NCBI RefSeq assembly: GCF_001647275.1
Contig: NZ_LRMM01000029.1
Span: 1-56,494 of the forward strand
Direction: 5' to 3'
DNA: 56,494 nucleotides
Source of the DNA: Rufibacter ruber
GTDB lineage: Bacteria > Bacteroidota > Bacteroidia > Cytophagales > Hymenobacteraceae
The notes under the pieces are model-generated. The model saw only the letters and a list, made by a program, of their open reading frames with translations. It was not told where the DNA came from and ran no database searches. Below, one piece after another: positions 51,703-56,494 of this stretch; within the stretch, counting starts at the first letter, position 1, and every line of letters starts with the position of its first letter. The translations under genes and the position numbers were made by a program.

Positions 51703-52341
51703 ATGGAGTGGATGATCATTGCAGGAGTTGTCTTGGCGGCTTACCTGATAGGGGCCGTGCCTACGGCCGTGTGGGTAGGCAAAAAGTTCTACGGTATTGA
51801 CGTGCGCCAGCACGGCAGCGGGAACGCGGGGGCCACCAACACGTTTAGGGTGCTGGGCAAAAAACCGGGGGCGCTGGTCATGGCTGTAGATATCTTTAAA
51901 GGCTGGGCAGCTACTTCCTTGGCATATCTGCTGGTGCAGTGGGGGGCTGTCACCCCTGACCAGTTGATCCTGTTCAAGATTATCTTGGGTGCGGTGGCGG
52001 TGGTAGGGCATATCTTTCCGGTGTACGTGGGTTTTAAAGGAGGCAAGGGCGTGGCCACGCTCATGGGCATGGTGCTGGGCGTGCATTTGACGGCCGCCCT
52101 GATCTGCCTGGGTATCTTTCTGGTAGTGCTGCTCATCACCCACTATGTGTCGTTAAGTTCTATGACCGCGGCCGTTTGCTTTCCTCTTCTTCTGTTGCTG
52201 CCCTCTTTCAGGCCAGAGGAGCCCATGCTCTTTGTCTTTGCTATCTTAATTGCCCTAATGGTAATCTGGACGCACCGCAAGAACATTACCCGTCTGCTGC
52301 AGGGCGTGGAAAGCAAGATTTACCTCTTCGGCAAAAAATAA
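51703..52341 (+). CDS. plsY: Acyl-phosphate glycerol-3-phosphate acyltransferase
   Basis: 212 residues with about five to seven membrane helices. The PlsY motifs are GSGNAGATN (38-46), involved in glycerol-3-phosphate and acyl phosphate binding, DIFKGWAAT (63-71) and GFKGGKGVAT (110-119). It makes lysophosphatidate at the inner membrane, the first acylation of phospholipid synthesis. It starts at ATG 51703 and is closed by a terminator at 52354-52385, so it is probably a single-gene transcript. Confidence 0.95.
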   Translation: MEWMIIAGVVLAAYLIGAVPTAVWVGKKFYGIDVRQHGSGNAGATNTFRVLGKKPGALVMAVDIFKGWAATSLAYLLVQWGAVTPDQLILFKIILGAVAVVGHIFPVYVGFKGGKGVATLMGMVLGVHLTAALICLGIFLVVLLITHYVSLSSMTAAVCFPLLLLLPSFRPEEPMLFVFAILIALMVIWTHRKNITRLLQGVESKIYLFGKK

Positions 52342-52353
52342 ATGTTTCAACAG

Positions 52354-52385
52354 AAGCCATTCCTGCTCAGGGTGGCTTTTTTATT
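52354..52385 (+). terminator. Intrinsic terminator of plsY
   Basis: AAGCCATTC (52354-52362) pairs with GGGTGGCTT (52370-52378), with two G-T pairs, loop of seven bases, then TTTTTTTATT. It lies 12 bases after plsY and 28 before the start of the M20 peptidase. Confidence 0.8.
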
Positions 52386-52413
52386 CTACACACCTCTCAC
52401 CAAACCATCTGCT

Positions 52414-53784
52414 ATGAACGCTTACATAGAAGAGAATAAAGACCGTTTCATTCAGGAACTGCTGGACCTGCTGCGTATCCCGTCTGTGAGTGCTGACCCT
52501 GCTTTTAAAGGCGATGTACTAAAAGCCGCTGACTTCCTGAGGGAGAAGCTGGCGCAGGCCGGAGCTGAAAACGCCCAGTTGTTTGAGACCGCCGGCAACC
52601 CTATTGTGTATGCCGAAAAAATCATAGACCCCGCACTGCCCACGGTTCTGGTGTACGGCCACTATGACGTGCAGCCCGCTGACCCCTATGAACTGTGGGA
52701 CTCGCCGCCGTTTGAGCCGGTGATCAAAGATGAAAAAATCTATGCCCGCGGGGCCTGTGATGACAAAGGCCAGACCTATATGCACGTGAAAGCTTTTGAG
52801 GCCATGATGCAGCACCAGGCGCTGCCGTGCAACGTGAAGTTCATGATTGAGGGCGAAGAGGAAGTAGGCTCTGTGAACCTGGCCACTTTTGTGAAAGAGA
52901 ACAAAGATCGGCTGAAAGCCGATGTGATTGTGATCTCAGACACGGGTATGCTGGCCAATGACATCCCGTCTGTCACTACCGGCCTGCGTGGCCTCAGCTA
53001 CCATGAGGTGGAGGTGACAGGGCCCAACCGGGATCTGCACTCCGGGCTGTACGGCGGGGCGGTGGCCAACCCCATCAACATTCTCTGCAAGATGATTGCC
53101 TCCTTGCATGATGAGAACAACCACATCACCATTCCCGGTTTCTATGATGACGTAGAGGAACTGAGCCAGGAGGAGCGGGCCGAGATGGCGCGGGCGCCGT
53201 TCAGCCTGGAGGCTTATAAAAAAGCCCTTGATTTACCTGATGTGCACGGCGAGGAAGGCTATGTGACCATGGAGCGCAATTCTATTAGACCAACACTGGA
53301 TGTGAACGGTATCTGGGGCGGGTACACGGGTGAGGGAGCCAAGACGGTGATTCCGTCTAAAGCGTATGCCAAGATTTCTATGCGCCTGGTGCCGCACCAG
53401 AGCCATGAGGAGATCAGTGCATTGTTTCAGAAGCATTTTGAGTCTATTGCCCCGCCTAGCGTGAAAGTAGTGGTGAAACCGCACCATGGCGGAGAACCGG
53501 TGGTGACGCCTACCACGTCGGCGGGATACCAGGCGGCGGCCAAGGCCATGGAAGATACGTTTGGCAAAAAGCCGGTGCCGGTGCGCAGCGGGGGCAGTAT
53601 TCCTATTGTGGCCATGTTCAAGTCTGAGCTGGGGCTGGATACGGTGCTGATGGGCTTCGGGCTGGACTCTGATGCCATTCACTCGCCCAATGAGCACTAT
53701 GGCATTTTCAACTTCATGAAAGGTATAGAAACCATTCCCAGGTTCTACCAGCACTTTGCGCAGCTGCACCAGGCGCAGGCGTAG
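52414..53784 (+). CDS. M20-family metallodipeptidase
   Basis: 456 residues from ATG 52414 (MNAYIEENKDRFIQELLDLL); the frame from 52342 runs through the plsY terminator and is rejected. Dizinc site residues are H83 and D85 in YGHYDVQP, D116 in GACDDKGQ, the catalytic Glu group in IEGEEEVGS (146-152), with D and H ligands later. The dimerisation lid domain spans about 195-340. It is close to the carnosinase/CNDP-like dipeptidases and should cleave small peptides in the cytoplasm; the exact substrate is unknown. Its stop codon forms the first base of a palindrome. Confidence 0.93.
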   Translation: MNAYIEENKDRFIQELLDLLRIPSVSADPAFKGDVLKAADFLREKLAQAGAENAQLFETAGNPIVYAEKIIDPALPTVLVYGHYDVQPADPYELWDSPPFEPVIKDEKIYARGACDDKGQTYMHVKAFEAMMQHQALPCNVKFMIEGEEEVGSVNLATFVKENKDRLKADVIVISDTGMLANDIPSVTTGLRGLSYHEVEVTGPNRDLHSGLYGGAVANPINILCKMIASLHDENNHITIPGFYDDVEELSQEERAEMARAPFSLEAYKKALDLPDVHGEEGYVTMERNSIRPTLDVNGIWGGYTGEGAKTVIPSKAYAKISMRLVPHQSHEEISALFQKHFESIAPPSVKVVVKPHHGGEPVVTPTTSAGYQAAAKAMEDTFGKKPVPVRSGGSIPIVAMFKSELGLDTVLMGFGLDSDAIHSPNEHYGIFNFMKGIETIPRFYQHFAQLHQAQA

Positions 53785-53831
53785 TTTCTGTTTTAAGGCT
53801 GTTTTCAGAAAAACAGCCTTAAAACAGAAAC
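53784..53831. repeat. Dispersed palindrome copy 22, touching a stop codon
   Basis: gtttctgttttaaggctg pairs perfectly with a right arm cagccttaaaacagaaac around TTTTCAGAAAA. Its first base is the last base of the TAG stop of the M20 peptidase, and its last bases run into the terminator at 53828. Confidence 0.88.
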
Positions 53832-53862
53832 CCCGTTGCTCTTTGGGCAACGGGGTTTTTTA
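53828..53862 (+). terminator. Intrinsic terminator of the M20 peptidase
   Basis: A perfect 12-bp stem AAACCCCGTTGC/GCAACGGGGTTT (53828-53839, 53847-53858), seven-base loop, then TTTTTTATT. It overlaps the end of the palindrome at 53784-53831, giving two hairpins back to back. Confidence 0.88.
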
Positions 53863-53885
53863 TTACCAGTGGGCGTGGGCCAGCT

Positions 53886-54536
53886 CTATCTGCTGATAGG
53901 GAACCCCACAGATAGCTGAAACAAAGAATGGCGGGCGTCTTTGAAGTCTTCATTGTTCATGTTCACTTTTTCTGTGAAGTCAGTGAAGGCGCCGTTGTAG
54001 CGCAAGCCTAGGGTGATTCCGCCGGAGGTGGCAAAACCCACGCCTGCGGCATAACCAATTTCAAAATCTGAGTAGTTGTCTTTGCTCTTGGTGCTGGTTT
54101 CACTGGTGACCAGTTCACCGTCAATATATTTCTTGGTCTTGTCATTGATGCTGAGCAGGTAAGATGCCTGCGGACCCGCCTCAAAGAAAAGCGGGCCGGC
54201 TTTGACACGGGCCAACACCGGAATATCTATGTAGTTGAAGTTGGCGGAGCCTTCATAGCGGGTTTCGCCCAGCGGCGTGGCAATGACTTTGTCATCATAC
54301 TTGAACCCTTTGTTTGAGTAAAGCACTTCGGGCTGAATAGAGAAGAAGTCGCCCACAATAGGTGCATTCAGGTACAGGCCGGCATGAAAGCCCAGCTTAT
54401 TGTTAAAACGTGACTCCTCTTTTAAATCACCAGAAAGGTTGGAGTAATTCACGCCTCCTTTTATCCCGAAACTTGATTGCGCCTGTGCGGCATAAGACGC
54501 TACTACGGCGGCCACTAAGATGAATAGCTTTTTCAT
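53886..54536 (-). CDS. Outer-membrane beta-barrel (PorT-like), paralog 1
   Basis: 216 residues with a signal peptide ending near AQAQS. It is a small porin-family barrel with SSFGIKGGVNYSNLSGDL, FSIQPEVLYSNKGFKY, LARVKAGPLFFEAGPQASYLL, YAAGVGF and GLRYNGAFTDF, ending QLSVGFPISR. It shares these landmarks with the two following genes. Such eight-strand barrels of the OMP_b-brl type have mostly unknown function. A palindrome lies upstream at 54699-54740. Confidence 0.88.
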   Translation of the reverse strand: MKKLFILVAAVVASYAAQAQSSFGIKGGVNYSNLSGDLKEESRFNNKLGFHAGLYLNAPIVGDFFSIQPEVLYSNKGFKYDDKVIATPLGETRYEGSANFNYIDIPVLARVKAGPLFFEAGPQASYLLSINDKTKKYIDGELVTSETSTKSKDNYSDFEIGYAAGVGFATSGGITLGLRYNGAFTDFTEKVNMNNEDFKDARHSLFQLSVGFPISR

Positions 54537-54698
54537 AATGTTATGAGTTAAATTAGTTCCATTGGTGGGAACTTTATTTCAAAGACTGTGCCTGTTTTTA
54601 CAAAAGAGAGGTGTGGCTGCTATTTATTTGGTTTTGTTCTTTTGTAAATGCCTCTATATGAGGGGGACTTATTTGGGAACAGCTGGTTTTGGGAATTT

Positions 54699-54740
54699 GC
54701 TGTTTTTGGGCTGTTTTTCAGAAAACAGCCCAAAAACAGC
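54699..54740. repeat. Dispersed palindrome copy 23
   Basis: gctgtttttgggctgttttt pairs with a right arm aaaacagcccaaaaacagc around CAG. It lies between the first and second barrel genes, 30 bases beyond the terminator of the second. Confidence 0.85.
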
Positions 54741-54770
54741 GGCCTGCCCCTGGGGTTGACTGCACCGCTA

Positions 54771-54800
54771 AAAAAAAGAGGCCGCTCCATGAGCGGCCTC
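54771..54800 (-). terminator. Intrinsic terminator of barrel paralog 2
   Basis: A perfect 10-bp stem GAGGCCGCTC/GAGCGGCCTC with a three-base loop, with seven A residues on the plus strand that give a U run for the leftward transcript. It is 31 bases beyond the stop of 54831-55484. Confidence 0.88.
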
Positions 54801-54830
54801 CAGAATAATGGGTGCAAAATGAACGGTGCC

Positions 54831-55484
54831 TTATATTCCGCTGGGAAGAAGGAAGCCAACCGTTAATAAGAAGGCTGAATGGCGGGCGTTGGTCAACTCA
54901 TCCTTGTCTTCTTTGGCCAGACTGTTGATGCTGCCGTTGTAACGTAAGCCTAAGCTGAGGCCATTCTGCAACTGGTAGCCAATACCGGCCGCATAGCCAA
55001 TTTCCAGCTCAGAAAGATCGTCTTTGTCAATTACGTCTTTATCTTCATACTTATTGCCGCCAACCTGGATCTCCGTGTTGTTTCTTACCCCTAACAGGTA
55101 AGACAGCTGAGGCCCGCCTTCAAAGAACAAACCTCCGGCATTTACTCTAAGTAGCACAGGGAGCTCCAGGTAGTTGAAGTTTACATCACCTTTGTACTTA
55201 TAATCAACTCCAGCCCTACTGAACTTTTCATCACTGTACTGATATCCCTTTTGAGTATAAAGGAGCTCTGGCTGAATAGACAGGAAGCCGTCACTGGTGA
55301 GGGGAAAGTTAGCGGTAAGGCCACCTGTAAACCCAAACTTGTTGTCATAGATGTCCTGGTTGTCCAGATCACCTGAGAGATTAGAGTAGCTTACCCCGGC
55401 TTTGATCCCAACTCTAGGCCCGTTTTGTGCTTGAGCAAAGCTGATAGAAAAAGCAGCTGCTATGAATAATACAATCTTTTTCAT
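54831..55484 (-). CDS. Outer-membrane beta-barrel (PorT-like), paralog 2
   Basis: 217 residues with a signal peptide ending near AQAQN. Landmarks match paralog 1: VGIKAGVSYSNLSGDL, LSIQPELLYTQKGYQY, FFEGGPQLSYLLG, IGYAAGIGYQLQNGLSLGLRYNGSI and a C-terminal LLTVGFLL. It is followed by its own strong terminator, so it is probably transcribed alone. Function unknown. Confidence 0.88.
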   Translation of the reverse strand: MKKIVLFIAAAFSISFAQAQNGPRVGIKAGVSYSNLSGDLDNQDIYDNKFGFTGGLTANFPLTSDGFLSIQPELLYTQKGYQYSDEKFSRAGVDYKYKGDVNFNYLELPVLLRVNAGGLFFEGGPQLSYLLGVRNNTEIQVGGNKYEDKDVIDKDDLSELEIGYAAGIGYQLQNGLSLGLRYNGSINSLAKEDKDELTNARHSAFLLTVGFLLPSGI

Positions 55485-55695
55485 TGTTTCATTTGGTAAT
55501 GTAAAACATTGCCATTTATTATATGGCGTTTAAAACAACCCTATATACGGCTATAGCTAGAAAGGTTCTTGTTCTGCATAGGTATTGCAGCTAAGAAACA
55601 GATGTTGTTCAGATAAGGTATTGACTTAGAAAAAGATAAATTTCTATTTATTTTACTTGTTAAAGTAAAGGAGATTACCCTTACTTGGAGGGTAA

Positions 55696-55730
55696 CAAAA
55701 AAGGCTCCCATTTGTGTGGGAGCCCTTTTT
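55696..55730. terminator. Bidirectional terminator after barrel paralog 3
   Basis: GGCTCCCA (55703-55710) pairs with TGGGAGCC (55717-55724), with A6 on one side and T5 on the other, so it can act on both strands. It is 20 bases beyond the stop of 55750-56325. Confidence 0.82.
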
Positions 55731-55749
55731 GTTTATAAGAAAAGACGGA

Positions 55750-56325
55750 TTATCTGGTAAATGTGTAACCTACAGATAATAAGAAGTTAGAATTTCTGGT
55801 TTTTGAATTTTCTGCAATATCAGACAACCCGCCATTGTAACGAAGGCCAATGCTGATGCCATTCTGTAGCTGATAGCCTATACCTGCGGCATACCCAAAG
55901 TCAACTGAATTTACTCCATCAAAATCTCCAGAAATTTCATTTCCGTCTTCATCGTTCATTGTCACTTTTGAAGAGACGTTAAACGATAAAGTTGGGCCTA
56001 ATTCAAAAAATAGGCCATCAGCATTAATGTGTGCTAGTACTGGTACATCAATGTAGTTTAGTTTTACTTTAGTAGTAATGTCACCTTCCTTTTCCTGCGC
56101 ACCTTTCATAGTGAAAAGTAACTCGGGTTGAATTGACACCATTTCTGAAATCCCGAAATTGGCGAACAGACCACCATGGCCACCGAATTTATAATCTGCA
56201 TCAGCACCGTCACCGGCAAAATTGCTTAGGTTCACCCCAGCTTTCAAGCCTAGTTTCAGTCCATCTTGTGCTTGGGCAAAAGAAAAAGTGAAAAATGCGG
56301 CAACAAATAATAATAGCTTTTTCAT
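55750..56325 (-). CDS. Outer-membrane beta-barrel (PorT-like), paralog 3
   Basis: 191 residues, the shortest of the three, with a signal peptide ending near AQAQD. It has LGLKAGVNLSNFAGDG, VSIQPELLFTMKGAQ, LAHINADGLFFELGPTLSFN, FGYAAGIGYQLQNGISIGLRYNGGL and the C-terminal LLSVGYTFTR with a final aromatic-x-Arg end. The gene region is visibly more AT-rich than paralogs 1 and 2. It is closer to paralog 2 than to paralog 1 (shared GIGYQLQNG). Function unknown. Confidence 0.88.
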   Translation of the reverse strand: MKKLLLFVAAFFTFSFAQAQDGLKLGLKAGVNLSNFAGDGADADYKFGGHGGLFANFGISEMVSIQPELLFTMKGAQEKEGDITTKVKLNYIDVPVLAHINADGLFFELGPTLSFNVSSKVTMNDEDGNEISGDFDGVNSVDFGYAAGIGYQLQNGISIGLRYNGGLSDIAENSKTRNSNFLLSVGYTFTR

Positions 56326-56494
56326 AAAGGTTTTGAGGGTTTAAAAAATAGAAAATTGGTTAATTGTTTTTGATTGATGGTTGCAAGTTAAGTACGAAGC
56401 TGTTTAGAGTTTTTGATTTTGGTTGAATTTTCGGATAAACAAGGCTGTAAAGGCTAGCAGATGCAGGGCAAGCCAGTGCTGCGCCCTGGTTTCA

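Noticed and set aside
62-54740. The repeated palindromes considered as a CRISPR array
   Set aside because: They are dispersed over 55 kb at irregular distances, each beside a different gene, without spacer-repeat periodicity or cas genes.

Overview
The window looks like a core chromosomal segment of a Bacteroidota bacterium, most likely a Cytophagales member of the Hymenobacteraceae (Rufibacter-like; the genus is inferred from gene content and order, not from a search). The evidence is a complete gliding/type IX secretion block (porP/sprF-like, gldK, gldL, gldM, gldN) plus sprE/porW, a PafA-type phosphatase, an F-type ATP synthase operon without atpD and atpC, promoters of the Bacteroidota form TTG-N18/19-TAnnTTTG, little sign of Shine-Dalgarno sequences, and several exported proteins with MORN/YwqK-like repeats. 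No tRNA, rRNA, CRISPR array, prophage or insertion sequence was seen.

Layout. 1-475: non-coding, rich in palindromes. 0.5-3.2 kb: an NtrC-type regulator and its histidine kinase, overlapping. 3.5-7.6 kb: DUF72 protein, RlpA-like protein, YwqK/MORN-like protein, YraN. 7.7-11.9 kb: lipB, a small conserved protein, a WecA/MraY-type sugar-phosphate transferase, DUF4271 and hemD in one rightward run. 12.1-17.8 kb: the T9SS/gliding block, ended by a 19-bp-stem terminator. 17.9-19.1 kb: a 1.2-kb stretch with no gene. 19.1-25.8 kb, leftward: sprE/porW, penicillin-binding protein 1A and uvrC, tightly packed. 26.2-32.1 kb: atp operon (atpZ, small membrane protein, B, E, F, H, A, G). 32.2-35.5 kb: alkaline phosphatase, pyrophosphatase, UbiA-like prenyltransferase. 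35.6-40.8 kb, leftward: NAD(P)HX repair enzyme, two PAP2 phosphatase paralogs, a MORN plus TonB-C protein. 40.9-46.2 kb: thioredoxin-NHL fusion, DinB, Crp/Fnr regulator, L-serine dehydratase alpha subunit, prmA. 46.2-51.5 kb: an exported 1750-residue protein of unknown function with a lysine-rich tail. 51.7-56.3 kb: plsY, M20 dipeptidase and three leftward paralogous outer-membrane beta-barrels.

How the genes work together. GldL/GldM form the proton-driven motor of the T9SS; GldK/GldN, the PorP/SprF-like barrel and SprE/PorW are envelope parts of the same machine. SprE is almost fused at operon level to a bifunctional peptidoglycan synthase. The atp operon supplies most of F1Fo, and the pyrophosphatase and PafA serve phosphate metabolism. 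The rest is envelope lipid and wall work (plsY, WecA-like, UbiA-like, RlpA, PAP2) and housekeeping.

The most unusual feature is a family of about 23 palindromes of roughly 40 bp in nearly every intergenic gap at gene ends. Their arms change in a compensating way from copy to copy, which points to selection or amplification of a hairpin. Second is the giant lysine-tailed exported protein. I did not find a clear new defence or mobile system.
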